A DNA stretch of 64,000 bases. Source: Strongylocentrotus purpuratus (Eukaryota > Echinodermata > Echinoidea > Camarodonta > Strongylocentrotidae). Positions 1-13,000 of this stretch are shown here, one piece after another. Each line of letters begins with the position of its first letter. Position 1 is the stretch's first letter. The position numbers and the translations under genes were made by a program. The stretch lies in assembly GCF_000002235.5 (NCBI RefSeq), contig NW_022145601.1, forward strand, positions 23,477,389 through 23,541,388, in the 5' to 3' direction. The notes beneath the pieces were generated by a model. The model had not been told where the DNA came from and made no database searches. It saw only the letters and a program-made list of their open reading frames with translations.

Positions 1-3000
1 GCAACCCATACCTTCATCAAATATCTCTCAAATCAACTTTTCTGTTAATAACATAAATTTAACAGCACATGTGAACAAGAATTATTTAGAAAATGTGCTA
101 TAAGAATACATTATCATAACTAAAAGAGGAGAAATAAGATAAGGATTACTCACGATTAATCCCAAGATGTTAACCATTTTTCTTCTCTTTGTACAATGCA
201 GTACTGACGATCAGAGCGTTAAAAAGGAGACAAACTTTGTATAATCAGTATCGATGACTGAAATAAATTCGACTGCTTTAGGCCTTGTAACCTCTCTATC
301 GGACCTTTTAAAGGCTCCAGTGAACGACTTAACAACAAAGCAAAAAATAAAAAAACAGGATTTGTTTTCCTTTTTTTTCGGAAGTATCGTAAAGTTGATG
401 TCAAGGATGCTTTTCGATCATTGCTAACAAAATGATAAAGGGTCTCATATATTATGTTTTTACGTGGGTGTGTAAATTGGGTCAATTCCATATTATTTGT
501 TTAAAGTACAGTTATAAAGTCACCGTCAGTCTGTCACCTCCCATGCAGCGTGGGCGGTTGGCGTAAAATTATGAAAGAAATCATATTCATCTGATATAAT
601 TTATCTTTGAGTTCCGTCATACGTGACCTTGCTTCAAGACTAGATATTATAGTAAAATCTAATCTTAATAAACAACTTCTCTAAAAGAGGGCAAAAAAAA
701 AAACTCTTCCCCAAAAACAAAAACAGGGAAAATTTCATAAACTTTCATTTTCTTTGATATTGATGACGAAATAGGCTTGTTTTATACAGGGTTGTTTAAA
801 AATTATTTGCAATAGGCCTAATAGAACAGTTCACGGTTAGCACATTACTGCAATGACCCCGAATATCCACAGATCTTCAAAACATGAAAAGGTCCCACTT
901 TGTACATTTTGAAATAATCACTCCTACAGCGATGGAGGTGCTATCAAAATAGCATTTGTTTCCCCTTTTTAAAGAATAGTTCCACCTGTGTATCATAACT
1001 TTCATGAGCCCGTATCCACTATTTCGTCTCCGTGTATTTCAAAATTTGTTCTGCAATGACCTTTATCTGCTCATGCTCAGACTGCAACTATGAACTGGCT
1101 TATTATAATCAGGGTGAATGAATGATTAATTCTTTAAGTTTTTTAGTACAAGGCAAATGGAAGGGGAGCTCGCAAGAAACGTCACAGAGTTGCCAATTGG
1201 TGTTTGAATGATCGCACCTTAATTTTTTGAAAACTTTCTCATTTTAAATCAGGTTTTTGCTCAAACCTTCACTAACCTGCTTCTCTCATTTTTCTGCTGC
1301 TATTAAAACCAACCTAATATCAGGGAGGACACCCCCATTAGGACAAAGCTCCCAGATAGAGATATCTTTGAGGTGAGAAATCAAGCGCTTCACTTCTGCC
1401 GTTTTAAAACTACTTTTTGTCATGATGTCAATTAAAATATTCATTCAATCATTCGCTTAGAGACTTCGATGGTAAGCGCTTTATAAGCGTCGATTTTATT
1501 ATATTATTATTATTATTATTCCTCTTTCATATCAGTAGATGGAAAGCTTCTTTATTTTTTCAGAAAGGATAATTGCTTTCTAAAAGCAATCGTCAGTGAT
1601 CAAGAAATTCAGGGGGTAAAAATGCTTTATGTTAGAAAGCAAATGTGATCAATAAATTAAGAGGTCAACAAAGATCAGAGAAATATCTAGGAGGATTAAA
1701 AGCAAAGTTAGGTCTTCGGAATAACAGGTCTATCATGTTTTAGATCTCCAGCAAAGGATCTCTTGATGAATAATATTTTAAACGACCTCTACGATGAGTT
1801 TAAAACATGGCTATCTGCTAGAATTCATAAGACAGAACTTTCAGTCCAGACACGTGATTCAATAACAGTCGAGACCAAAAGAGTGAATTATATATATGAT
1901 ATATATTATATAGTATACAAGATACATAATAAAGTATGAATGAATGCAAAGTAAGTTCAATAAAAGTCTTATATGTGAAAGATTCAATATAACACTGATT
2001 CATTCCCCGACACGATCATCACTCATATTTATTAACAAAATTCTTTTCATTTTCCTATGCTTTTCTTTAACCATTTTATCAATCTATTGAAATTAATATA
2101 ATTATTTTTGTATAAAAATTTATGTTACTCATCTTCTAATCCTTCGCCATCTTCAATTATTAGTAATATGTTTTTCTGATTTTCCCATTCTCTTCCAGGC
2201 CTACTTGTGCTCAAAACGCTTCATTTTCCTTTTTTTTTAAATAAGAAGAATCCAAAACAATTAAGAACTTTAAGAACCAGTATTTTTGAAATGCCTGAAA
2301 AGTAACCTCATCCCATAGCGCTTCCCATTTCTCTTAGGTTAGCCCCTAAATCTTTCTCCTATCATTCTCTCTTCCTGTTTTTTTTTCTCAATTCCTTTCC
2401 TTTATTTCTTAATTTCTTTCTCATTCCCCTTCCCCTTCTTTACAGAAAGGGGATCGAGACCGTGACCAGGCTTTCACTCCTTCCATGCGTCTCTGAAATC
2501 CGTTCTCTGGAATATGATCTACTTTTCACCCTTGGAAATTTAAACCCCACTCTAATTCATATCTGATTAACAAACATTTTGTCATTTTAGTAATTTTCAG
2601 TAACCTTTGGACCCCCCCCCCCACTCCGGGGTCGGAATGACCGCATGCGTGTTACCAAAATGTCCAGTAAAGGGGTACTTTTCGTGCGACAAAGTCCAGC
2701 CCGAGAATTGTAAGAAAAGGGGGTGTATTTGACTTTCACCCGGAGATTTCTTTAAAAAGGATGTTTTTTTTTAATTTTTCTCTCTCATCTCTTTGGACTC
2801 CTGAGAAATTATTCCGAATTTAGGGGGGGGGGGGGTAAATTGAGCATTTTTCCGAATTTAGGGGGGTCTCCAAGGCAGGAAAAGCCCGCGAAAAGCCCGC
2901 GAAAGGGGGGTTCGGAAATGATGGCAGTCCTCAGATAGGGGGTGCTTTCAAAAAGAGGGAACAAGCATTATGCATACCCTAAATAACACTGAGTAGGGGG

Positions 3001-3842
3001 GGGGGGGGCCTTTGGAAGCATGGACTTATTAGGCACCAGGCCGCTGCGTATAATAAATATTATGTAATGGACTTTCGGAATGACTAGAGTTTCGGAAAAT
3101 AAGGGAATTTCAAAGTAACGAACCCACTTTTGAAGTAATGGTCCCCTGGAAGAGGAAATTTTAGTGTTTAAATTATGAACATTTAAATTAGAAGCCCCAG
3201 AAATAGACAGGAAATTGCGAGCATCCTCGATTCATTATTGGAGGACAATTTTCAAGGCCCTATTTAACACAATTTTGTGTCATTCATTTTCTTCTTTTTC
3301 TAAACAGGGCTGGGGGGGGGGGCACTGCCGTTTTAGCCCCGTGACTGGATCCACCTGCATAGTATGCATAGTATGTATTACACTGGCCTACATAGACACA
3401 AATGGTGGGTAGGCCCTACGGGACTGGGAGGGGGTGCCCCACCTTAGACTAAAGCCTGGTTAGCTTAGCTCAATATGCCTATCATCGGAGTGCCCCTTAT
3501 CCAAAACTAGTTCATATACTGCATCTTGCATCACGGATATATGCGGCAAATATCTTGCTATATCGAAAGTTTCATGAAAACGTTTTTTTTCCTCCAATAA
3601 ACTGATGAACTCGCAGAGTTTACATGAAAACTACAGCAAAGAGGGGAACGAACAGGAGCTGTGTTTCAGGTCAGAGGTCATTAGCCCTTTCCTGTTTTGA
3701 TGGCCATGGCCGTGTGATCAAGAGCAGCAGAGGCGTTCACTCATTTTTAAAATATATCTTTTGATAGATTTTCACTTGTCTAAGTTGCAGACATGACATA
3801 GAATATCCAATTGTCATATTGGATACTTTAAGATCTGTCAAA
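1..3842. other. Upstream region of mTOR, no gene seen
   Basis: AT-rich, non-coding sequence. Short ORFs on both strands are not conserved-looking. A SINE-type tail (GCGCTTTATAA then ATT repeats) lies at about 1455-1525. Runs of 11-13 C or G occur near 2612, 2823, 2996 and 3312. The promoter and 5' UTR of mTOR must lie near the right end, but I see no clear TATA box or initiator. Confidence 0.6.
3668..3680 (+). promoter_or_regulatory. Perfect AGGTCA direct repeat, 1-bp spacing (DR1)
   Basis: AGGTCA G AGGTCA, 163 bp before the mTOR ATG. DR1 is the established binding site of HNF4, RXR heterodimers and COUP-TF nuclear receptors. Position suits a proximal promoter or 5' UTR, but function is inferred from the motif alone. 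Confidence 0.4.
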
Positions 3843-4059
3843 ATGTCACAGATGAACAGTTTGGTCGGTGGTTTAAAGAGCCGACATGACGATGTTCGCA
3901 CCAGGGCAGCGAAAAACCTTCAGCACTACGTGAGCACCGAGCTGCGGGAAGTTTCGGCGGACGAGCGCACCTCGTTTATGGACGAGCTGAACCACCACAT
4001 CTTTGAGTTGGTATCCAGTCAGGACGTGAGCGAGAAGAAAGGTGGAATTTTAGCGATTG
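3843..4059 (+). CDS. mTOR: mTOR exon 1: start codon, first HEAT helices
   Basis: Encodes residues 1-72 and contains [20 protein letters not shown] and [14 protein letters not shown], both typical of the mTOR N-terminus. ATG at 3843 has A at -3; another in-frame ATG follows at 3852. The frame stays open a little upstream but without ATG. Human mTOR has a longer Ala/Thr-rich leader, so this start gives a shorter N-terminus. Donor GTGAGT, phase 1. Confidence 0.93.
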
Positions 4060-7000
4060 GTGAGTGCATATTATTTCATTTTAGATGAAAAAGTTTAAAT
4101 GAATTGTTGTTAATGTATGCTAAACTGTTCAATTGCCAATCATTTTCAGTCGTATTCCCTCATTTTTCATTGTGATTTAGGTCTAGACTCTACAGAAACT
4201 GAAAAATTTAATTTGTTTTTCGTCTTCTGTAGTTTTGAGTCAATTTTCAGCTGATACATACCTGAATCAAATCATCAAAGCTTAATCTTACAAGATCTCT
4301 GGCGCTAATTCAGAATCACATCCATACTTTAATTCTGGCGTGGAGATACCCTACTGTAGTACTGAAACATACCAAAAATTGACTAAATCTTCATCAGTTG
4401 TTCGTTATGTTTCTTACCTGTATCGTGTCAATTTTCTTATCCTTTTTGGAGTTTTTTCTTCCTAAAAACGAAGACTTATATTATACATCTCACAGGATTC
4501 ACGGCAAACTACTGCACAATACAATTGCATACTGACTGACGGTGGGGTGCGCGTGTGGGCGGGCGTGCGCGTGTGTTAAGTTAGCGATCGTAATGATGAA
4601 TTGCTTAGATTAGAGTCGCTAACTTAACTCGCGCCCGCACCCCATCGTCGATGCAATTGTCCTTCACACAAGTTAATAAAAAAGTTAATAATTATCGTGT
4701 GCTAATGTACTTTCGCACTGGGTGAGCTTCGTTCCGTCCCATGCAAGTTAGTTGTATGTGTAGAATAGATTCTATGTCTGGAATGGGATGGGAATGAGAA
4801 AACCAATACAATACATATGACGGAATAAAGCACACTTGGTGGCAGTGCGAAAGCAATGAGAATATCATCAAGGTTTGCCTAAATTTTAAAGAAATTTTTC
4901 TAAATATCGTGTCATAGCCAAACTAATACTATCAATTGTTTATAGTTTTAAGTCAGATGAAATTCAAATAAGTCGCAAAATCAAGATTTGTAATTGGAAC
5001 ATGTGCAAAGCTTAAGATGGACCCAATCATTTTGTTGACATGTGCATCGAAAATGACTTGAATTCAAAATGTTGCTTTAGTGACATTTGTCTGTCACAAT
5101 TTTTCCCACAAGCCAACTTCAGAAACAGTAAAATCAAAATAAATGAAAGGAAATGTCCCAGAACAGTAAATTAGAAGACTTATCTTCTGAGAGCAAAGTG
5201 TGTAGGTTATGCCCCCCTTATTTGAAGAATTAATGATTGCTGCCACCAATTCTCATGAAAATGAATGAGATTATTAAAGATAGACTGACGTAAAAAAATA
5301 AAACTTCTCTTGATATTAATATTTTCAGTGAGTCTCATTGGCATAGATGGTGACAATGCCACAAGAATCACTCGTTTTGCCAACTACCTGCGGAACCTCC
5401 TCCCTTCCAATGATGTCGTTGTCATGGAGATGGCAGCCAAGGCCATTGGTCATTTGGCTCTGGCCGGAGGGACATTCACACCAGAGTATGTGGACTTTGA
5501 GGTGAAGAGAGCCCTCGAGTGGCTTGGAGGAGACAGGCAAGAGGGCCGCAGACACGCTGCTGTAAGTATTACAAAAATATATTCTTCTGTTAGATTCTAA
5601 TGCAATGCCCTACTCTAACAGTTTACTTAAAGAGGCCTGGATAAAAAACAAATTTAGAGTCTTCATGCATCTGCCCACATCAAAAGGAAGAAATTGTAAA
5701 GGGGGTCTAGAGTTCTCAGTCTCATAAAGAATCATGTATAAGCTGTTGCTCATTACTTACAAAACACGGGGGGGGGGGGGGGGGGGGGGGGGGACAGGGC
5801 TTTTGCTAACATTGCACCTAAATTATGGAACACTTTACCATTATAAATAAGACAATCATCATCAATTGAAATATATAAGAAGAAACTTCAGCCCCATTTG
5901 TTTATGTCATAGTTTTAATATTGTATAATTATTTTTATATTGTACAGAGCTCCTTGAGCAGTCTTTTAGAATGGATATGTGCGCTTTATAAGTTGACATT
6001 ATTATTACCCCCATTGCTTTGTTCTAACAGGTGCTGGTCTTGCGTGAACTAGCAGAAAACACTCCAACGTTCTTCTTCCAACAAGTGCAATCATTCTTTG
6101 ACAACATCTTCAATGCTATCAGAGACCCTAAGGTAAGATATCTCCAGGGCAGGATATAGAGTAGGCAATAAGAGAGATCGAGTTCTGGAGGTGTTTCACA
6201 AAGACTATGATCGACTTAAAGTTGGACTTCACTATGGCAGACCGTTCATGCCACTAGTTCCTCTAACAATTCCTGGCATTGGTTTCTCAAGGGACGTTCA
6301 AAGCACGGTCACAAATTTTCAGAATTTACCTTTTTTGATAGTTCATTATTTAAGGAAAAATATTGTCTGCAGACCACAACTGAGAGACCAATGGTGAGAG
6401 CAACCAGTGACATAAATGACCTGCCATAGTTAAGTCTAACTTAAAGTCGATCTTATTCTTTGTGAAACGCTCCCCTGGTCAGTTTAGAAAAAATGTTGGT
6501 GAGGAGCATTCTTTCAAATTTGTATTCATATGAAAAAACCGATTAAACTGATTCCCCTCTTTGTTTTAAACTTCTGTATAAAAAGTATCCAAAATAGATA
6601 GTTTTCACATTTTTGCCTTGAGAGATTCTTAACTTTTGTTTTGAAAGGCTGGTACAGTAGGTGTGCATTTGAAGCATGTAATGCATGTATTTGGCCTCGG
6701 GACGATCTAGCTTTCGCATATTTAGTCCATTTAAAAGAAATATGTAATGTCAGGGTTTTAGGTTGAAAGCTTAGCTCTCCTCTGTTTCAATTTATGTGTG
6801 ATATTAATGTAAAGTACTGTCTTGTCCCGTTCTAGTCTCTGTTAGCATCCTCCCTTTCCCCCCCTATTTTGTAGTTCTTTTTGTAGTTACAGATTAGTTA
6901 ATTTAATTACTCATTATTCCTAAGTTTCATTTGAGGTGTTCACAATTGTACAAGCATTGCTTTTTAGTGGACCCCTCTGTTTCCAACATGTATTTCTTAA

Positions 7001-10000
7001 ATTTGCTTTAAATGCTTATAATTGATTTGTAATGTTTTGTTGGAAACATGAATAAATTTGAAATTGAAATTGAAATTGAATAAACACAGAGTCGCGTGTG
7101 GCTGTAATGAGTTGGTTTGATTTTTGACTCAAGATTCAAACTAATACTTGTTTGCTCTACCTGTATAATTATATAGATGCAAACAATGCTAAGATCAGAT
7201 CAGTATTAGAAACAAGATAAGGGCCCTCTTTGATAAAAATTGATATCAATTACAAGTTACAAGCTACTGTTATAAGCTACTGAAATAATGGCATCTGATT
7301 TGCTGAGATGAAATTTGTCATGGAAATTTAGCAGTTGTTTTAGATAACAAGTTTTATGAAACCGGCCCCAGACCCATTAACTCTCTCATTATTAATTATC
7401 GCTTTTCCTTTTTGGGTTTCAATTAGTTGTGGCAGGAAAATTTACATAAAATTGTGGTTTCACAGTGTATTTTGTGTCGTCAATTTAACCCTTTGCCTAT
7501 GGGAGGTGGGTGGCTACTGTATGAAGCTTATGTGAATGAATGAATTCAGGAGTCGATGTGCTAATTGTAATGAGCTTTTATTTCATTGTAGCAAGCAATC
7601 CGGGAAGCAGCAGTCTCAGCATTGAGAGCCTGTCTTGAGTTAACGGCTCAACGTGAGACCAAAGAAATGCAGAAACCCCAGTGGTATAAGGTGAGTGTAG
7701 TCCCATATGTTACAATTGGCGTATGTCATCACAAGAAAGCCACAGTCCCTTACCCCTAAGTATTCATGTATTGATTCATGCACATCTATGTTGCTTCAAA
7801 TACCCTTTGTTTCTGCACGTACTGGAGTCCTGACTTAGCAATCTGTTATGAAAAGTAGTTCAGTAAATTTTGATTTTTGTAGTTATCCACCAAATTCAAT
7901 TTCTCTAAACTTTGCTAGAACTTCATGTTCCTCCACTCATTCTTGTAGGCAACATAATACATAAATATATTTATATCTCTAAGTTTTAATCTTGTCTCTG
8001 TTTTTCCTCATACCTGGTTGGATTAGGAAGATGATCTCTTTCTTCCTTAAGTCTAGGAAGATGTCATTGGGAATTATTATCAGGTCTAAATAATTTTTAT
8101 AAATTTTTGAAGCATGAAAAGTCTTGAGTATTAAAGGCACATACAAGTGGGCTCTCATGCAAAATTTGACACTGTTCTGTTCAGCTTGACCAACAGGCTT
8201 TATAATGCTCTGTGTTTTCCCTACATGGTAAAGTCCTTATCTAACATTGTCCTCACCCAAAGACTCTCCGAGATACGAGGGGAATTTCTTTATTGGCCTA
8301 CAGGTTTGCTGTGTGCAGACTTTTACCCCCTTTAATGTTTTTTCCACCAAGTCCGGTGTCGGCGAATTATGACCTTCTGCACATGGAAACTGACGTCCTA
8401 CTCCCTTACATGAGGAAAAAAAAAACATACCTATGCTATCAGCGATATGTGTTGCTTATAGAAAGCTGAGAAAATGAAATGATGTGTCAAATTTCTAAAT
8501 GTATAAGAAATGAATGAAAGAATGATCTATTGTTGCTTTTAAAAATTTAATCTAGCAAACCTATGAGGAAACCGAGAATGGTTTTGAAGAGACGGGGAAA
8601 GGAAAGAAGGGGTTGAGAAAATGAAATAATGTGACAAATTCCAAAATGTATAAGAAATGAATGAAAGACTGATCTATTGTTGTTTAAAAAAAATTAATCT
8701 AGCAAACCTATGAGGAAGCCGAGAAGGGTTTTGAAGAGACGGGAAAAGGAGAGAAGGGTTTGAGAAAATGAAATGATGTGACAAATTCCAAAATGTATAA
8801 GAAATGAATGAAAGACTGATCTATTGTTGTTTAAAAAAAATTAATCTAGCAAACCTATGAGGAAGCCGAGAAGGGTTTTGAAGAGACGGGAAAAGGAGAG
8901 AAGGGTTTGAGAAAATGAAATGATGTGACAAATTCCAAAATTTATAAGAAATGAATGAAAGAATGATCTATCATTGTTTTTAAACATTTAATCTAGCAAA
9001 CCTATGAGGAAGCCGAGAAGGGCTTTGAAGAGACGGGGAAAGGAGAGAAGGGTTTGAACCGAGATGACAGAGCCCATGGAGCATTACTCATCATCAATGA
9101 ACTCATCAGAACTAGTAGCAGAGAAGGCGAGGTAAGTCTCCTATGGCATTATGGGATACATTTTTTTACACTATTGTGAAATTTTGATTTTTATAAACTC
9201 TCCCATAATGAGGAATTGCAGATTGAAGGCGTAGAGATTCGCATAAAAATGAACCTGGGGAGTGTTTCACAAAGAATAAGATTGACTTTAAGTTGGAATT
9301 AACTATGGCAGGCTGTTCATGCCACTGTTTTTTCTCACAATTTACTGGTATTGGTTTCTCAAGGGGCGTACAAATCATGGTCACAAATCTACAGAATTTA
9401 TATTTTTCGATAATTCATTTTTTGAAGTAAAAAAAAATGAACTAACGTCCCTTGAGAGACCAATGGTGAAAGCAACTTATGGCATGAATGGCCTGCCATA
9501 GTTAAATCCAACTTAAAGTCGAACTTAGTCTTTGTGAAGCACCCCCTGCTATTGTAAAGGTACCACTATAATTTCCTTTAAATTGAAGAAAGCAATTTGA
9601 CAAATATTTACGTAGTGTTTCTGAGATGATGACTGTTGATTTTCTTGTCAGTTATTAATTAATTCATTTTATTTTTTTCTTTGACAGCGTCTTCGTCAGG
9701 AAATGGAGGAGGTATCGCAACAGCAGACACAGCATGAGCATAGCTTTAGGGTAAGTTATCAAGCAGTGTTCTTCATCCACAAATGGAGAAGAAAAAAATG
9801 CTCTTAATTTTGTACTTATCTTCATTTGTAGATATGAATAAGGTGGGTTGCAATGTGATAAAAGTATTACAAGATAAGCCCTAAACAAAATTGCGCTTCA
9901 AAATGATCTTGAAGTGCGTCAAAAAAGTAACAAACTTTGAGGGACCAGTTTTACCATACTCTTTTTCCCCAATAGACTGTAATGTTATAAAAACCTTTAG

Positions 10001-13000
10001 GAAAACGGTTTTTGAAACTTTGATTCCAATCATAAATATCTTGATAATCAAACTTGCGATTGGCTTGTAAAAGTCATGGAATTTATTTCTGACCTAAAGG
10101 TTTCTAATTATCATTGCAGCGTGAGCTAAATCCAGGATTCTGTTTTAATAGAATCAGAGGTAAAGTTACCTAATACCTTTAAAGTAAAATATTGCAGACT
10201 TATCCACTCTCTCATCGTCTCTATCTTCTCTTCTGTCTGTTTAGGACCTCGGATCATCCAGCAACAAAGCTAAATCACCCACAGGCCCCCAGCTAGGACA
10301 CAACCAGTACGTTCAGCGAGCCCTAGCCAGTCCACTCTCTCTGGTTGCCACCGGTATCCAACCCAAACCACGCATCACAGAGAGTCGCTACTGTCTGGAA
10401 CTCATGCAGGAAAATTTCGACATTGTGAGTAGTGGTAGGGTTGTAAGAGTTGTGGTAGTTGTATGTAAAAGTTGCAGTTGAAGTAGTAGTGATGTTAGTG
10501 GTGGACACTTGAACAAAATAGAAGATAACGCATTTCAGAGATCTGCTACTGTCTGGAACTCATGCAGGAAAATTTTGACATTGTGCGTAGTGGTAGGGTT
10601 GTAAGAGTTGTGGTAGGGTTGTAAGAGTTGTTGTAGTTGTAGTGGCAGTGATGTAAGTGGTGGACATTTGAACAAAATAGAAGATAACGCAGCACAGAGA
10701 GCCGCTACTTTCTGGAACTCATGCAGGAAAATTTTGACATTGTGAGTAGTAGTAGGGTTGTAAGAGTTGTGGTAGTTGTATGTAAAAGTGGCAGTTGCAG
10801 TTGTAGTGATGTTAGTGGTGGTAAGGCATTGGTGTTAAAGTGGTTCTCTTCGGTCATGCGCCACAGATTACGCAGGAAAAATTCAATACCATAAGTAGTG
10901 GTAGGAGTTGTGGTATTGGTACAAAAACATTGCAGTGCTTATGGTATCGGTGGTGGAATTTATTTTTTGTTTGTTAATATTTTGCCTGATATACCTGTAT
11001 ATAAGAAAGCTTTAATATCACTTGTAGGGAAGAAAAAAAAGACAACTGAATTCTTGTAACTTCCTTCATATTACTATTTTTTAAATACTTGATAGGCTAA
11101 ACGTTGTATTGCCATATTATGAATTCTATTTTTTTTTCTCATGTGCTTAACTAATCAGGTTTGTCAGCAAGTGTTGAAGTTTTGTGGGAGTCGCAATCCT
11201 CTGATCCAGCAGATTCTCCTCAACCTCCTACCCAGGCTGGCTGCATTTGAGCCAAAGATGTTTGTTACTTCGTAAGTCACCTAGAGATTGATGTAGAGGC
11301 GTCAAAAGGGGGATTTAGGGAGGGGGGAGGGGTATGAGAGGGAGGGGCAAAGAGAAAAATAGAAAGAGACAAAGGAGTAGGACATCAAATCTTGAGAGTA
11401 CTCAATCTCCTACCCAGGCTGGCAGCATTTGAGCCCAAGAATTTTTTGGATTCGTAAGTCATGTCCAAGCCGAGGTACTGTAGGAGTATCAGTAGAGGGG
11501 AGTTGTAGGGAGAGGTTTTCAGGTGCTATGCCGGGGCTGTATTTATGCGTTTTGTAATTGGTAATGATAATTACTTTGAATGTTTCCAAGCATTGAATTT
11601 TGATAAAGTTGTCCAATCAAAGTTTCACCTTTGCATTAAAGAAAATAAAGATAGTTTTTTAAAAATCCTCACACAGCTACTTTAGCATAGTATTTAAGCT
11701 AGCTCTTCTAATTGAGTTTGTAACGTTTCCTACAGGTTGCTTCGTTTAAGAAAACTTTAAATATGTTTGCATTTTCATTATTTCAGGTACCTTGAAGATA
11801 CAGTCAAATACATGCTTATCTCTCTCAGAAGGGTAAGTAAAATAACATTAATTTATTTTGATATAAATATGTCATTCATTCATTCATTCATTTAATGATT
11901 ATAAATGAATGAATGAATGAATGAATTTGATTGCTCATGTACTCATTTGTTGATTTCTGCTTTCTGTCTGCTGTTATTCAGTATAATTTACTTTACAGTG
12001 TATTTCCATGTTGGTAGTATGACCAATTTTAATTAAGTATTTATTATTCATTAAACCCTTTATTCATTAATCCATTGGATTATTTTGACATGTTCATTAT
12101 TTTTTTAGGTGATCTGTCCACCCATCTATTTAGTGATTAATTATTCATCATCATTAAAATAATGATTATAATAACTATTATCTTCATTCATTCATCCATT
12201 TACCAATACACCAGTTACGGTTGCAGCAGTGCGCATGGGCAGATATGGGTGCCATTTTAATTTATGAGTAAACAAACCACTGACCTCTAGAGGTCAGTGG
12301 TTTACGCGTAAATTACGACGGCGTCTATGCAAATATGATGTGAGCGCACAGCGCAGGCAGTGACGCAACAATACATGCACATCTGAAAACATTCATGACA
12401 TCACTGCCTGTGCTCTGCGCTCACATCATATTTGCATGGGCGCTATCTTAATTACGCGTAAACCACTGACCGCTAGAGGTCAATGGTTTGTTTACTCGTA
12501 AATTAAAATGGCGCCCATAACTGTCATTTTATACATCCAAATATTTAATGAGTAGAAAAATGGTTAGAATTTTCTTTTCTCCAACTAGGAAAGATTTTGA
12601 GAGATTGTACCCTCTTTCTTGCCTCGTATGTTCATCAGACATGTACAGTATTATCACCCTTTTACAGTCTCATAAAAGTTGTTGTAGCAATCTTTGTCTC
12701 TATCCCTTGTTCTCACGTCACAATATTTAAATCTATCTATGTTACGTTTCTAGGAGAGAGAACGCTCCAATGCATTCCAAGCCGTTGGTCTTCTAGCAGT
12801 GGCTGTCAAAGGAAACATCACGGAGCACTTGGGCAAGATCTTAGAGATTGTCCGCTCATCCTTGCCTCATAAGGACATCCCGCACAGGTCAGTCATGATA
12901 AGAAACATACATGTATAATGGAAATCATGACATCAGAATGATATTTTACCTGAGATTTACGTATGGAGGTTTCTTTTTTGATGTTATATATATATATATA

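Noticed and set aside
3819-3842. Earlier mTOR start at 3819
   Set aside because: The codon there is TTG; the first ATG in frame is 3843.
8469-9131. Mutually exclusive alternative exons at the exon 5 array
   Set aside because: The upstream copies have acceptors but no donors and all reach TGA, so they cannot act as alternative coding exons.
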